Shown here in pieces: positions 17,790-27,669 of a stretch of DNA of 64,000 nt. Location of the stretch: contig NZ_MLFP01000002.1 of assembly GCF_002095465.1 (NCBI RefSeq), positions 248,001-312,000 on the forward strand, written 5' to 3'. The number at the start of each line of letters is the position of its first letter. Position 1 is the stretch's first letter. The notes below the pieces were generated by a model. It was given only the letters and a program-made list of their open reading frames with translations, was not told where the DNA came from and made no database searches. The position numbers were made by a program, and so were the translations under genes. The DNA comes from Pantoea rodasii (lineage in GTDB: Bacteria > Pseudomonadota > Gammaproteobacteria > Enterobacterales > Enterobacteriaceae).

Positions 17790-19122
17790 GTTCCACGCCC
17801 GGTGGCAATTACGATCGCGTCAGCGATGCTATCGAGTTGTTCGAAAGGCAACAGGGCAGCACTGACGCGAATGAATGGTGAGCTATTGATGCTGCAGCGC
17901 TCGCCGGGCAATACCGCAATGCCGCGTGCGGCCAGCGTAATCATGGCGTACTGCTCGGATTCCACCGGTATCAACACGCTTAATCCATCCCGCTCTTCCA
18001 GCACTAAACCGCGTTTGGCGAGTGCGGCCAGTAACTGCTGACGGCGTTGCGCGTACACCGTTTTCGCCTGCTGAATACAGTGTTGCGTGGCGTTATCCGT
18101 CAGCATCCATGCCACCGCATCCTGCAAAATACGGCTGGTCCAGCTGACGCCAAAGTTACGCCACGACTGCAATCGTTTCACCATTTCTGCGGTGCCGGAT
18201 AACGCCGCCAGGCGCAGATCCGGGCCATAGGCTTTGGAGAAAGAGTGGACGTGGATCACCCGTTCCGGGAAGTGAAAGCCCAGGCTCCAGGCTGGCCAGC
18301 GCGACAAATCACCAATGCCGTCATCCTCCACTATCATCGTGGCACTGTTGGCCAATACGCGTGCCAGTTCACCACTGCGGCGCTGGGTCACGCTGTGTCC
18401 CGTCGCCGAATGGGTGCGTGGCTGGTAGATAAACATGGCCGGTGATTTTTGCAAATGGGTGGCCAGCACTGCCGGAATCGGGCCTTGATCATCACAGGGC
18501 AACGGCAGAATTTCAGCTCCGATATTATCCAGCATATCCAGCAGACGCGTGGCAGTCGGATCCTCAATCACTACGCGATCGCCCGGCGATAACAGGGTTT
18601 GTACGATCAAGTTCATGGCATCAAAACCGCCGTCGGTCGCCAGCCAGGCTTCAGCCGGATAGGGCCAGCGTGGGCTGATGGCGGCCTGCAGCTGAGGCGA
18701 TATCGCTTCGCGCTGATAGCTGTTGAGCTGAGGAGAGGCGATCCCGGCGATCATCGCCCGTTTGAGGTCGGGCAACAGAGCCGGATCGGGTGACGCCATC
18801 GCCAGTGCCGCACGGATGTTCTCACCGTAATTGCCAATCTTCTCAAAGCGTATCGGACGCGGCAGCACGCTGTTGCCGCATACCCACACGCCGCTGCGCC
18901 CTTTGCCCGCCAGCACTTTCTGTTTTTCAGCTGCGCCCACGCCGCAGACACCGTCGCCGGGCTCACGCCCAGCCGTTCCGCCAGTTCGCGCACGGCTGGC
19001 ATCTGCATGCCGACGGCGATTTGCCCATCGCGGATCAAGCTCGAGGCGGTGAGCGTAATGCCTTTCACCGAAGCATCGTCAATCTGTTGGCTGAGCCACT
19101 CTACATTCACAATTTGCGTCAT
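17786..19122 (-). CDS. MocR-type GntR/aminotransferase regulator (frameshifted)
   Basis: Transcription factor fusing an N-terminal GntR winged helix (MQMPAVRELAERLGVSPATV) to a class I aminotransferase-like domain that binds PLP. The PLP-lysine region is VHSFSKAYGPDLRLAAL. The frame breaks at T5 18923-18927 (plus strand), right after the helix-turn-helix; one more base gives AQLKKQKVLAGKGRSG and 445 residues, typical of MocR proteins. It is divergent from the operon at 19260-23638 with a 137-base gap and is its likely regulator. MocR proteins often control amine, amino-acid or vitamin B6 genes. Confidence 0.82.
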
Positions 19123-19259
19123 AAGAAAATCATTTGTTCAGTAACAAAGAATTGATTGTTCAGATTAGTATTCGCGTTTTAGACTCGAATTCAAGCACTA
19201 TTTGATGAATATATAGACAAGGCCAGTTGGCTGGCAGAAAAAACGGGGAAAGCACAAAT

Positions 19260-20219
19260 ATGGTAACCATCAGACTGGCGGTGCGTGACTGGGATTATTT
19301 CACCCCGCTGGCACTCGGCGACATCAAACCGGAAGGCTTTACGCTGGAAATTGACCGCGTAGGGACACTGGTCGATAACCTCGCCACCAGCGACAAATAC
19401 GATGCGGGCGAAGTTTCATTCAGTCGCTATGCTCAGGCGTGTGCACGCGGCGATTATTCGCTGCTCGGCCTGCCGCACTTCCTGATGCGCGGCTTTCGCC
19501 AGCGCTGCATCATTACCACCGCTGACAGCCCCATTACCACGCCAGCCCAGCTGAAAGGCAAAAAGATTGGCGTCACCGGCTGGCAGGATTCTGGGAATAC
19601 CTGGACCCGCACCGTGCTGCGTGAAGCCCGTGTGGAAATTGATGATGCATACTGGTTTGCCGGTCGCCTGACCGAAGAACATCCGATTGTTGATCGTCTT
19701 GCGGGCTTCGGTCGCCCGGGCCGCATTGAACCGGCACCGGGTGAGCGTCCGTTGATCGAACTGCTCAAGGCCGGTGAGCTGGATGCGGTGTTCACCCCCT
19801 TCATGCCGGAAGGTTTTTTCCTGAAAGATTCTGGCCTGCGCCAGCTGCAAAACGACTTTGTCACCGCCGAACGTGACTACTTCAACCGCGTTGGCTACGT
19901 GCCGGGCATTCACTTGCTGGCGATGAAACCGGCACTGGCAGAGGCGCACCCGTGGCTGCCGCAGGCGTTGAGCGAAACCATCGATCGTTCGTACCAGATG
20001 TGGATGCAGAAACGCGAGAAATATGCCGACACCACGCCGTGGCTGCTGGACGATTTGCGACGCACCGCGCAGGAATTGCCGGCGGACTGGAATCAGAACG
20101 GATTCTCCGCTAACAAAAAGATGATCGTCGATTTTGCCAACGAGCTGTTCCAGCAAGGCTTAACCAAAACATTACTGACGCCGGAAGCGATTTTCCCGGC
20201 TGCAGCGCAAGGGGAGTGA
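19260..20219 (+). CDS. 4,5-dihydroxyphthalate decarboxylase-like protein
   Basis: A 319-residue protein with the periplasmic-binding-protein type II fold pattern of the 4,5-dihydroxyphthalate decarboxylase family: AGEVSFSRYAQACARGDYS, LPHFLMRGFRQRC, LKGKKIGVTGWQDSGNTW and FTPFMPEGF. There is no signal peptide, so it is probably cytoplasmic, unlike transport-binding proteins of similar fold. ATG 19260 is chosen over an upstream TTG at 19227 because it sits after GGGGAAAG. It is the first gene of a five-gene operon; the next start overlaps its end region. The substrate is unknown. Confidence 0.7.
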   Translation: MVTIRLAVRDWDYFTPLALGDIKPEGFTLEIDRVGTLVDNLATSDKYDAGEVSFSRYAQACARGDYSLLGLPHFLMRGFRQRCIITTADSPITTPAQLKGKKIGVTGWQDSGNTWTRTVLREARVEIDDAYWFAGRLTEEHPIVDRLAGFGRPGRIEPAPGERPLIELLKAGELDAVFTPFMPEGFFLKDSGLRQLQNDFVTAERDYFNRVGYVPGIHLLAMKPALAEAHPWLPQALSETIDRSYQMWMQKREKYADTTPWLLDDLRRTAQELPADWNQNGFSANKKMIVDFANELFQQGLTKTLLTPEAIFPAAAQGE

Positions 20220-20221
20220 TG

Positions 20222-21016
20222 ATGAAAGTTGCAATGGGGCAGTTTGCTGTCAGCCGTGAATGGCAGGAAAACACCGATATCTGCATCGGTTTAATGAACA
20301 ATGCGTTGGCCGGAGGCGCGGATTTACTGGTGTTGCCCGAAGGTGTGCTGGCACGTGATATTGCCGACCCTGATCTGGTACTGAAAGCCGCTCAACCGCT
20401 AGATGGTCCTTTCATCACGCAGCTGCTGGCTGTCAGTAAAGGCAACGATTTAACCACCATGATGAGCGTGCATGTGCCGACCGAAGGTAACAAGGCGCTC
20501 AACGTGCTGATTGCGATACGTAACGGTGAACTCATCGCCGCCTACGAAAAGCTGCATCTCTATGATGCGTTTGCTATGCAGGAATCACAGCGCGTGAATC
20601 CCGGCAACGAAATCCCCCCGCTGGTAGAAGTGGCCGGAATGAAGGTGGGTCTGATGACCTGCTATGACGTGCGCTTCCCTGAACTGGCGCGCCGTCTGGT
20701 GCTGGACGGTGCCGATGTGCTGGTACTGCCTGCCGCGTGGGTCAAAGGCCCGCTGAAAGAGATGCACTGGGAATTGCTGTGTACCGCACGCGCGCTGGAA
20801 AACACCTGTTACATGGTGGCCGTGGGCGAGTGTGGTCCGCGCAATATCGGCAACAGCCTGGTGATCGATCCGCTGGGTGTGGCGATTGCCAAGGCGCCGG
20901 AATCCGCCGCACTGGTGTTTGCCGACCTCGACCCGCAGCGTATCGCCTATGCGCGCAGCGTGTTGCCGGTGCTGGAAAACCGCCGTTTTGCACGTCCTGA
21001 ACTGAAACCACTTTGA
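20222..21016 (+). CDS. YbeM-like carbon-nitrogen hydrolase (nitrilase superfamily amidase)
   Basis: Cytoplasmic amidase of the nitrilase superfamily. The Glu-Lys-Cys triad is visible: LPEGVLA, EKLHLYDAF and MTCYDVRFPE. It is very like E. coli YbeM (AIQESRRV.. and LVLPAAWV.GPLKE patterns), a deaminated-glutathione amidase-type protein. In E. coli ybeM lies between crcB and tatE; here the homologue also lies just upstream of tatE but inside an ABC transport operon. Three start codons overlap; ATG 20222 best fits GGGGAG at 20211-20216. The substrate may differ from that of E. coli YbeM. Confidence 0.82.
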   Translation: MKVAMGQFAVSREWQENTDICIGLMNNALAGGADLLVLPEGVLARDIADPDLVLKAAQPLDGPFITQLLAVSKGNDLTTMMSVHVPTEGNKALNVLIAIRNGELIAAYEKLHLYDAFAMQESQRVNPGNEIPPLVEVAGMKVGLMTCYDVRFPELARRLVLDGADVLVLPAAWVKGPLKEMHWELLCTARALENTCYMVAVGECGPRNIGNSLVIDPLGVAIAKAPESAALVFADLDPQRIAYARSVLPVLENRRFARPELKPL

Positions 21017-21038
21017 TAGATTTTGGGGAAACTGGCTG

Positions 21039-21924
21039 ATGAATAAATTAACTACCGCTATTGTGCTGGCTCTGGGTCTGACGGTTAGCGCTGCGCAGGC
21101 AGCGGATGCCATCCCGACGCAGAAAGTCGATCAGGCGTTGCACGATCGCCTGCCCGCAGAGATTAAAACGGCCGGGAAAATGATTTCGGTGAACAACGGC
21201 TCGTTTCCTCCGTATGAGATCGTTAACGGCCCACATTCCATGGACGGTGCCTCTGCTGACCTGACCAATGCATTGGCGGAACTGCTGGGTGTGAAAATTG
21301 AACACGCCACGGTAAGCGGTTTGTCGGGCGTTGGCTGGGATTAACTCGGGCCGTTATCAGATGGCGATTGGCCCGATTGGTGACTATCCCGATCGTCAGC
21401 AGAAAGTCGACTTTATCGATTTTGTGCAGGAATTCGTGGTGTTCGGCGTGCAGAAGGGCAATCCAGCCAAAATTAGTGGCCTGGAAGACACCTGCGGCAA
21501 GCGTATTGCGGTGATGGCCGCAGGTTCAGCCGAGCAGGTGATTCGCAAGCAGTCAGATGCCTGCGTCGCGGCAGGCAAGCCAGCGGTGGTGGTGCAATCC
21601 TTTACCGATCAGCCTTCATCGATTCTGGCGGTGCGCTCGAAGCGCTCTGATGCGTTCTTCTCTTCTCAGGCTCCGCTAACGTACTTTATCGAACAAGCTA
21701 ACGGACAGCTGGAGTTGTCAGGGAAAGGACAGAAAAACGGCTTTGGCGATATCTTCCAGGGCACGGTGGTACCGAAAGGTTCTGATCTGGGCAACGTAGT
21801 ACTCGACGCCTATAAAGAGCTGTTCGCCAACGGCACCTACGCGGCAATCATGAAGAAGTGGAAACTCGACGGCAATATTCTGCAGCAGCCGGGACGTAAT
21901 CTGGCGCAGGGGACAGCAAAATGA
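21039..21924 (+). CDS. Amino-acid-type ABC substrate-binding protein (frameshifted)
   Basis: Periplasmic solute-binding protein, SBP_bac_3 family. Signal peptide MNKLTTAIVLALGLTVSAAQA, then the ligand-lobe motifs ISVNNGSFPPYE, SADLTNALAELLGVKIE, MAIGPIGDYPDR and FGVQKGNPAKI. The frame breaks near 21329-21332: removing one base (or adding two) joins SGLSGV to AGINSGRYQ and gives 294-295 residues. It is followed by its permease with an ATGA overlap. The ligand is probably an amino acid or related polar compound. Confidence 0.8.
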
Positions 21925-22871
21925 ATCCGGTCACCCACAATACGCGAGCCAGGGATAAGGCCAACGTGCAACAGCGCGATGTCGCTTTCGCCCGCAGTGC
22001 GCCCACCTATGGACGCTGGATCTCATGGATTGTGGTACTGGTGGTCGCGGCCAACTTTCTCTGGCTGGTGGCGACCAATCCCAATTTTGAATGGAATGTG
22101 GTGTTGCAGTGGTTCACCGAAGGTTCGGTGATGAAAGGGCTGCAGGTGACGTTGGGGCTGACGGTGGTCTCAATGATCCTCGGCACGCTGCTTGGCCTGC
22201 TACTGGCGGTATGGCGCCTGTCGGAAAATAAACTGCTGAGCGGCATCTCGTCACTCTACATCTGGTTTTTCCGGGGGACGCCGCTGCTGGTGCAGCTGAT
22301 CTTTTGGTACAACCTGTCGACGCTGTTTCCGAACATTTCGATCACCGTACCCTGGACGGACATCACCTTCGCCAGCTGGAATACCAACGATCTGATTACG
22401 CCGCTGACCGCTGCGTTTGCCGGTCTGGCACTGAATGAAGCAGCGTATATGGCGGAGATCATCCGCGCTGGGCTGTTATCCGTGGATCAAGGTCAGGTGG
22501 AAACCACTCAGGCGTTTGGCATGAGCCGCAGCCGCGCGCTGCGCCGCATCATCATTCCGCAGGCGATGCGATCCATCATTCCACCCACCGGCAACCAGCT
22601 GATCAGTATGATCAAAGCGACCTCGCTGGTGAGCGTAATCGCCATGGGCGATCTGCTGTACTCGGTGCAGGCGGTGTATAACCGTACCTTTGAAATTATT
22701 CCGATGCTGATGGTGGCGGTGATCTGGTATCTGATCATTACCTCGATTCTTAATGTGGGGCAGTCAGCTGTGGAACGCTATTACGCTCGCGGAACCAAAC
22801 GTACCGTGGTGAACAAACGTCGGGCAGATACTGCTGTTGCAGCGACACATCAGCTGAAGGAGGATGTATGA
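21921..22871 (+). CDS. Amino-acid-type ABC transporter permease
   Basis: A 316-residue inner membrane permease of the HisM/GlnP type. The N-terminal 40 residues are polar and cytoplasmic, then about five membrane spans. The EAA-type loop that contacts the ATPase is [20 protein letters not shown] and the following [25 protein letters not shown]. It overlaps the binding-protein gene and the ATPase gene by four bases each (ATGA), so the three are translationally coupled. Confidence 0.88.
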   Translation: MNPVTHNTRARDKANVQQRDVAFARSAPTYGRWISWIVVLVVAANFLWLVATNPNFEWNVVLQWFTEGSVMKGLQVTLGLTVVSMILGTLLGLLLAVWRLSENKLLSGISSLYIWFFRGTPLLVQLIFWYNLSTLFPNISITVPWTDITFASWNTNDLITPLTAAFAGLALNEAAYMAEIIRAGLLSVDQGQVETTQAFGMSRSRALRRIIIPQAMRSIIPPTGNQLISMIKATSLVSVIAMGDLLYSVQAVYNRTFEIIPMLMVAVIWYLIITSILNVGQSAVERYYARGTKRTVVNKRRADTAVAATHQLKEDV

Positions 22872-23638
22872 GTGAGGTTCAGCCGCTGGTGAGTGCGCGT
22901 AATGTTCAGAAGAGCTATGGCGATAATGAAGTCTTAAAAGGTATCGATCTGGATGTGTTTCCAGGCGAAGTGGTGGTGATTCTCGGGCCATCGGGCTCGG
23001 GTAAATCAACTTTCCTGCGCTGCATAAACCATCTGGAAGATATGAATGCCGGTTCCATTATGGTCGGTGACGAGCAGATCGGCTACGAATTGAAGCGCGG
23101 TATTCTGCATCGTTTGTCGGCACGACGGATCGCTCATCAGCGCCAGAAGATCGGCATGGTGTTTCAGCAATTCAATCTCTATCCGCACATGACCGTGCTG
23201 CAGAACATTATCGAAGCGCCTATCGGTGTGCATAAGTTTCCACGCCAGCAGGCGCTGCAGCATGCACGTGAGCTGCTATCGACGGTGGGATTGAGCGATA
23301 AAGCCGATGCATGGCCACGCCATCTTTCCGGTGGGCAGCAGCAGCGTGTGGCGATTGCGCGTGCTTTAGCAATCAAACCGGCACTGATGCTGTTTGATGA
23401 GCCGACTTCCGCGTTGGATCCCGAGCTGGTGGGCGAAGTGCTGGCCACCATGCGCACACTGGCCGATCGCGGGTTAACCATGATCGTGGTGACACATGAA
23501 ATTGGCTTTGCGCGTGAAGCGGCGGATCGGGTGGTGTTTATGGATGGCGGCGTGGTGGTGGAGCAGGGTACACCGGAGCAGGTAATTGGCAATCCTCAGC
23601 ATCCCCGGACGCAGGCATTTCTCAGCCGCTTTATTTGA
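22868..23638 (+). CDS. Amino-acid-type ABC transporter ATPase
   Basis: A 256-residue ATP-binding subunit of the GlnQ/HisP type. Walker [10 protein letters not shown] near 38-46, signature [16 protein letters not shown], Walker [15 protein letters not shown] and the H-loop VVTHE. A 20-residue insert after the first strand ([20 protein letters not shown]) is typical of polar amino acid importers. It is the last gene of the operon; tatE follows after about 100 bases with its own ribosome site. Confidence 0.9.
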   Translation: MSEVQPLVSARNVQKSYGDNEVLKGIDLDVFPGEVVVILGPSGSGKSTFLRCINHLEDMNAGSIMVGDEQIGYELKRGILHRLSARRIAHQRQKIGMVFQQFNLYPHMTVLQNIIEAPIGVHKFPRQQALQHARELLSTVGLSDKADAWPRHLSGGQQQRVAIARALAIKPALMLFDEPTSALDPELVGEVLATMRTLADRGLTMIVVTHEIGFAREAADRVVFMDGGVVVEQGTPEQVIGNPQHPRTQAFLSRFI

Positions 23639-23735
23639 ATCGTGATCTTACTCTGTTACAGATTTGGTTTGAGACCGGTGATAAACTGCGCGTTAATAGT
23701 CATGTTCTTTTTTCGCTAAGGTTGAAAGGTAAAAT

Positions 23736-23939
23736 ATGGAAGGTTTCAGCATTGCCAAACTGCTGATCATCGGTGCGCTCATCGTACTGCTTTTTGGCAC
23801 CAACAAGTTACGTTCACTGGGTGGCGATCTGGGTTCCGCAATCAAGGGCTTTAAAAAGGCCATGAAAGATGATGAATCCTCCGCTACCAAAACAACGGCT
23901 GAAGAAGTCCCTGCAGAACGCGTAACGCATAAAGACTGA
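23736..23939 (+). CDS. tatE: Sec-independent protein translocase subunit TatE
   Basis: A 67-residue TatA/E-type protein: short N-terminus, one membrane helix ([17 protein letters not shown]), hinge, amphipathic helix [20 protein letters not shown] and a charged tail. It helps form the Tat pore for folded proteins. It is a stand-alone gene next to lipA, as in E. coli, which marks it as TatE rather than TatA of the tatABC operon. Confidence 0.93.
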   Translation: MEGFSIAKLLIIGALIVLLFGTNKLRSLGGDLGSAIKGFKKAMKDDESSATKTTAEEVPAERVTHKD

Positions 23940-23984
23940 TCTCTGCATTGAACGTCAATAAGTGTAAATACTTATTACGGCCAT

Positions 23985-24016
23985 AAAAAAACCAGACTAT
24001 CAAAGTCTGGTTTTTT
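23985..24016. terminator. Bidirectional terminator between tatE and lipA
   Basis: CCAGACT and AGTCTGG pair across five bases and are flanked by an A-run and a T-run, so the element can stop transcription from both convergent genes. Confidence 0.9.
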
Positions 24017-24050
24017 GTTTTCAGCCATCGGCTAACAGAGTGGCAGCAAA

Positions 24051-25016
24051 TTATTTCACTTCCAGCCCTTTGGCCTGCATGTCTGCGTGATAAGAAGAGC
24101 GTACAAACGGACCACAGGCTGCATGGGTGAAGCCCATTGCCATGGCTTCTTCTTTCATCTCATCAAACTCTGCTGGGCTAACATAGCGCTGAACCGGCAG
24201 GTGATGGCGGCTTGGCTGAAGATACTGACCGAGCGTTAACATGGTGACGCCATGGCGACGCAGATCACGCATCACTTCGACGATTTCCGCATTGGTTTCA
24301 CCCAATCCCACCATCAAGCCAGACTTGGTCGGCACATCCGGATGCGCTTCCTTGAAACGCTCCAGCAGCTTCAGTGACCAGTCGTAGTTGGCACCCGGGC
24401 GCACCTGGCGATAGACGCGCGGTACGTTTTCCATATTGTGGTTAAACACATCCGGTGGCGTCGCGGTGAGGATTTCCAGCGCACGATCCATACGGCCACG
24501 GAAGTCCGGCACCAGAGTTTCAATCTTGATGGTTGGGCTTTTTTCGCGGATGGCGCTAATGCAATCGGCAAAGTGCTGAGCCCCGCCGTCGCGCAGATCG
24601 TCGCGGTCAACCGAGGTGATTACCACATAACGCAGTGCCATATCAGCAATGGTTTGTGCCAGTTTCAGCGGCTCATTGGCATCAGGGGTATTTGGACGAC
24701 CATGTGCCACGTCGCAGAACGGGCAACGACGGGTACAAATCGCACCCAGGATCATAAAGGTGGCGGTGCCGTGGTTAAAACATTCCGCGAGGTTAGGGCA
24801 GGATGCCTCTTCACACACCGAGTGCAGACCATTTTTACGCATAGCGGCTTTGATGCCCTGAATGCGGCTGGAATCCGCAGGCAGTTTTATCTTCATCCAC
24901 TCCGGCTTGCGCAGAATCTCTTCACGCTCGACCATCACAGTTTTCACCGGGATCAGCGCCATTTTGTCGGCATCGCGATACTTGACGCCACGTTCCATCT
25001 GAATTGGTTTACTCAT
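24051..25016 (-). CDS. lipA: Lipoyl synthase LipA
   Basis: A 321-residue radical-SAM enzyme that inserts two sulfurs into protein-bound octanoyl groups. The radical-SAM cluster ligands are in CTRRCPFC (CX3CX2C), and the auxiliary cluster ligands in [12 protein letters not shown] (CX4CX5C). The length equals that of E. coli LipA. It is downstream of lipB on the same strand. The ybeF regulator gene that separates lipA and lipB in E. coli is absent: the gap is 176 bases. Confidence 0.96.
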   Translation of the reverse strand: MSKPIQMERGVKYRDADKMALIPVKTVMVEREEILRKPEWMKIKLPADSSRIQGIKAAMRKNGLHSVCEEASCPNLAECFNHGTATFMILGAICTRRCPFCDVAHGRPNTPDANEPLKLAQTIADMALRYVVITSVDRDDLRDGGAQHFADCISAIREKSPTIKIETLVPDFRGRMDRALEILTATPPDVFNHNMENVPRVYRQVRPGANYDWSLKLLERFKEAHPDVPTKSGLMVGLGETNAEIVEVMRDLRRHGVTMLTLGQYLQPSRHHLPVQRYVSPAEFDEMKEEAMAMGFTHAACGPFVRSSYHADMQAKGLEVK

Positions 25017-25192
25017 AAATCTGCAGGTTCCGGTCGGGATTGCGATTTGAAAGCTTCCTCACTCAAACTGAGAACCAGGCTTTCAACTTTATTTGAAAAT
25101 ATGGCAAAAATTATATCATTTCGTCTGCGTATAAGCAGCCGATAAGCGAGTGCTAAAGTTACAATTTTGTAAATTCGCACAGACAGTCAAGG

Positions 25193-25843
25193 TCAGACCG
25201 CGGCTTCATTTTGCCATTCCAGTTGGGTAAAGCCGGTTAATCGCGCGAAATGTTGCACTAAACGTGGCTGCACATCGGCAGGTGTCACGCCCGGTTGGAC
25301 ATCACTGAGCTGCGTCATCTGCATCCCGGCATAGCCGCAAGGATTGATGCGCAAGAAGGGCGCGAGATCCATCGCCACATTCAGCGCCAGACCATGGAAC
25401 GAACAGCCTTTGCGAATACGCAGACCCAGCGAGCAAATCTTATCATCGCCGACATACACGCCGGGCGCATCGGCACGCGCTCGTGCAGCAACATCATAAT
25501 CCGCCAGCGTGGCGATAACGGTTTCTTCGAGGGCGGTGACCAGCTCACGCACACCGATCTTGTGACGCTTAATATCAATCAGGACGTACATCACCTGCTG
25601 CCCTGGCCCGTGATAGGTCACCTGGCCGCCACGATCGCTTTGGACCACCGGAATATCACCTGGCATCAGCAGATGCTCGGCTTTGCCCGCCTGGCCTTGG
25701 GTAAACACCGGATGATGTTCCACCAGCCAGATTTCATCGGCGGTACTGCTGTCACGTTGATCGGTAAACTGATGCATCGCATCGGAGACAGGCTGCCAGT
25801 CGCGCTGGCCCAGTTGACGAACAAGAAGCGTGTTAGCTGACAC
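25193..25843 (-). CDS. lipB: Octanoyltransferase LipB
   Basis: A 216-residue enzyme that moves octanoate from acyl carrier protein to lipoyl domains, the step before LipA. Conserved parts are [39 protein letters not shown], the Lys in [13 protein letters not shown] and the catalytic Cys in [12 protein letters not shown]. The start is GTG 25843 with a weak ribosome site; no better start lies in frame upstream. Confidence 0.95.
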   Translation of the reverse strand: MSANTLLVRQLGQRDWQPVSDAMHQFTDQRDSSTADEIWLVEHHPVFTQGQAGKAEHLLMPGDIPVVQSDRGGQVTYHGPGQQVMYVLIDIKRHKIGVRELVTALEETVIATLADYDVAARARADAPGVYVGDDKICSLGLRIRKGCSFHGLALNVAMDLAPFLRINPCGYAGMQMTQLSDVQPGVTPADVQPRLVQHFARLTGFTQLEWQNEAAV

Positions 25844-25879
25844 AGCGAAGATCCGGTAGAGAGTGAAGGGCTGAGTATA

Positions 25880-25906
25880 ACGCTGGCAAAGCCGCCTTTG
25901 CCAGCG
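25880..25906 (-). terminator. Hairpin after ybeD
   Basis: An 11-bp stem, CGCTGGCAAAG with CTTTGCCAGCG, lies just downstream of ybeD. The T-run is short, so it is perhaps a partial terminator between ybeD and lipB. Confidence 0.55.
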
Positions 25907-25912
25907 CAGGGA

Positions 25913-26176
25913 TTACAACACCATCCGCACGATATCGATGTTACCCAGTTCTTCGTACAGGGTTTCAACTTGCTCGATATGAGTGGCAGTAATAGTGATA
26001 GACACCGAATGGTAGTTGCCTTTGCTGCTCGGCTTCACCGCCGGGGTATAGTCGCCGGGTGCGTGGCGCTGCACCACTTCAACCACTTGATCAACCAGCT
26101 CCGGTTGCGCCAGACCCATCACTTTGTAGGTGAAGGAGGTAGGGAATTCGAGCAGTTCATTCAGTTTGGTTTTCAT
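25913..26176 (-). CDS. ybeD: YbeD family protein (DUF493)
   Basis: An 87-residue protein starting [21 protein letters not shown], close to E. coli YbeD. The fold is ACT-like, resembling the regulatory domain of 3-phosphoglycerate dehydrogenase, but the function is not established. It lies between dacA and lipB as in E. coli. GGAGCC precedes the start. Confidence 0.92.
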   Translation of the reverse strand: MKTKLNELLEFPTSFTYKVMGLAQPELVDQVVEVVQRHAPGDYTPAVKPSSKGNYHSVSITITATHIEQVETLYEELGNIDIVRMVL

Positions 26177-26253
26177 GTTGGCTCCGGTGCTTAAAATTGA
26201 GAAGAGAAGCCCGCAGGCCGCCCCTAAAACTGATGGTGCATAAAAATCGATAA

Positions 26254-26273
26254 GGGAGGCTGGTGAGCCTCCC
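26254..26273 (-). terminator. dacA terminator
   Basis: GGGAGGCT and AGCCTCCC pair across GGTG; on the minus strand a short TTAT tail follows. Confidence 0.65.
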
Positions 26274-26335
26274 CTATACGTTTGAAACGGGGATTTCTAA
26301 TTATATGGTATCAAACCGGCGTTTTTTCAAGCGCC

Positions 26336-27547
26336 TTAGCCAAACCAGTGATGGAACATCAGTTTGATGTAATCAATGATACGGCTGAAGAAGCCGCCTT
26401 CCTGCACTTCGTTCAGGACCACCAGCGGGCGCTGCTCAATGGTTTTGCCATCCAGCTGGAAGTTAATGCTGCCCACTACCTGGTTTTTCTGCAGTGGTGC
26501 ATGCAGTTCGGTGTTAGTCAGCACGTAGCTGGCTTTCAGGTCTTTCATGCGGCCGCGTGGAATCGTCAGGTAGGCATCTTTTTCAACGCCGAGCTGGACG
26601 CGATCGCTGTTACCGAACCAGACCGGCTCAGAAGCAAACTCTTTGCCTGCTTTCAGTGGCGCGACGGTTTCAAAGAAGCGGAAGCCCCAGGTCAGCAGCT
26701 TTTTACTTTCGGTTTCACGACCTTTATAGGTACGACCGCCCATCACCGCAGAGATCAGACGCATCTGACCTTCGGTCGCGGACGCCACCAGGTTATAGCC
26801 TGCAGCTTCAGTGTGACCGGTTTTGATGCCGTCCACGTTCAGGCTGGTGTCCCACAGTAAACCGTTACGGTTCATCTGTTTGATGTTATTAAAGGTGAAG
26901 TCTTTTTCATGGTAAACCGCGTATTCGTCCGGCACGTCACGAATCAGTGCCTGGCCGATCAGCGCCATATCACGCGCCGAGCTGTACTGACCTTCAGCAT
27001 CCAAACCGTGTACCGTCTGGAAGTGGGTGTTTTTCAGGCCCAGTGCGCCAACATAGTTGTTCATCAGGCTAACAAACGCATCCTGGCTGCCGGCAACGTA
27101 ATCGGCCATCGCCACACAGGCATCATTACCCGATTGCAGGACGATACCGCGCGTCAGCTGAGAAACCGGTACGCGATCGCCTGGCTTCAGGAACATCAGT
27201 GACGAGCCTTTGAACACCGGGTTACCGGTTGCCCAGGCATCTTTACCCACGGTCACGATGTCATCGTTATGGATTTTGCCTGCTTTGACTGCCTGACCGA
27301 TGACATAGCTGGTCATCATTTTGGTCAGGCTGGCGGGATCGCGACGGGCATCCGCGTTCTTTTCTGCCAGCACTTTGCCGGAGTTGGCATCCATCAGCAC
27401 ATAAACTTCAGCATCGATTTCCGGGACGCCCGGAATCATCGTCTTAAGATTAACATCGTCCGCCAACGCGGCATGGCTGAGAGAAAGGGCGACCAGTGAT
27501 CCCACTGTCAGGCGTTTCAGAAAACGAGAGGGTTTCAGCGTATTCAT
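26336..27547 (-). CDS. dacA: D-alanyl-D-alanine carboxypeptidase DacA (PBP5)
   Basis: A 403-residue periplasmic enzyme that trims the fifth D-Ala from peptidoglycan stem peptides. Signal peptide ends near ALA-DD. Active-site motifs are SLTK in [16 protein letters not shown] in [11 protein letters not shown] and KTG in [12 protein letters not shown]. The C-terminal amphipathic helix [18 protein letters not shown] anchors it to the inner membrane. The length matches E. coli PBP5. It is downstream of rlpA in the elongation cluster. Confidence 0.96.
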   Translation of the reverse strand: MNTLKPSRFLKRLTVGSLVALSLSHAALADDVNLKTMIPGVPEIDAEVYVLMDANSGKVLAEKNADARRDPASLTKMMTSYVIGQAVKAGKIHNDDIVTVGKDAWATGNPVFKGSSLMFLKPGDRVPVSQLTRGIVLQSGNDACVAMADYVAGSQDAFVSLMNNYVGALGLKNTHFQTVHGLDAEGQYSSARDMALIGQALIRDVPDEYAVYHEKDFTFNNIKQMNRNGLLWDTSLNVDGIKTGHTEAAGYNLVASATEGQMRLISAVMGGRTYKGRETESKKLLTWGFRFFETVAPLKAGKEFASEPVWFGNSDRVQLGVEKDAYLTIPRGRMKDLKASYVLTNTELHAPLQKNQVVGSINFQLDGKTIEQRPLVVLNEVQEGGFFSRIIDYIKLMFHHWFG

Positions 27548-27669
27548 GTTAAGGACTACAACATCCGTGGGCTAAGAGTGAAAAAAGTGCCTTACTATAG
27601 CAAACGCCCGATCGGGCGACATCTTGCTTTGCGAATCAGTTTCAGCAGTAAAGGTAACTGCCCGTGACA

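Noticed and set aside
19416..20156. 246-codon frame opposite the decarboxylase-like gene
   Set aside because: Antisense shadow of a gene with recognisable family motifs; no ribosome site.
24438..25145. 235-codon frame opposite lipA
   Set aside because: It lies fully antisense to a conserved gene, has no recognisable domain and reflects the codon bias of lipA.
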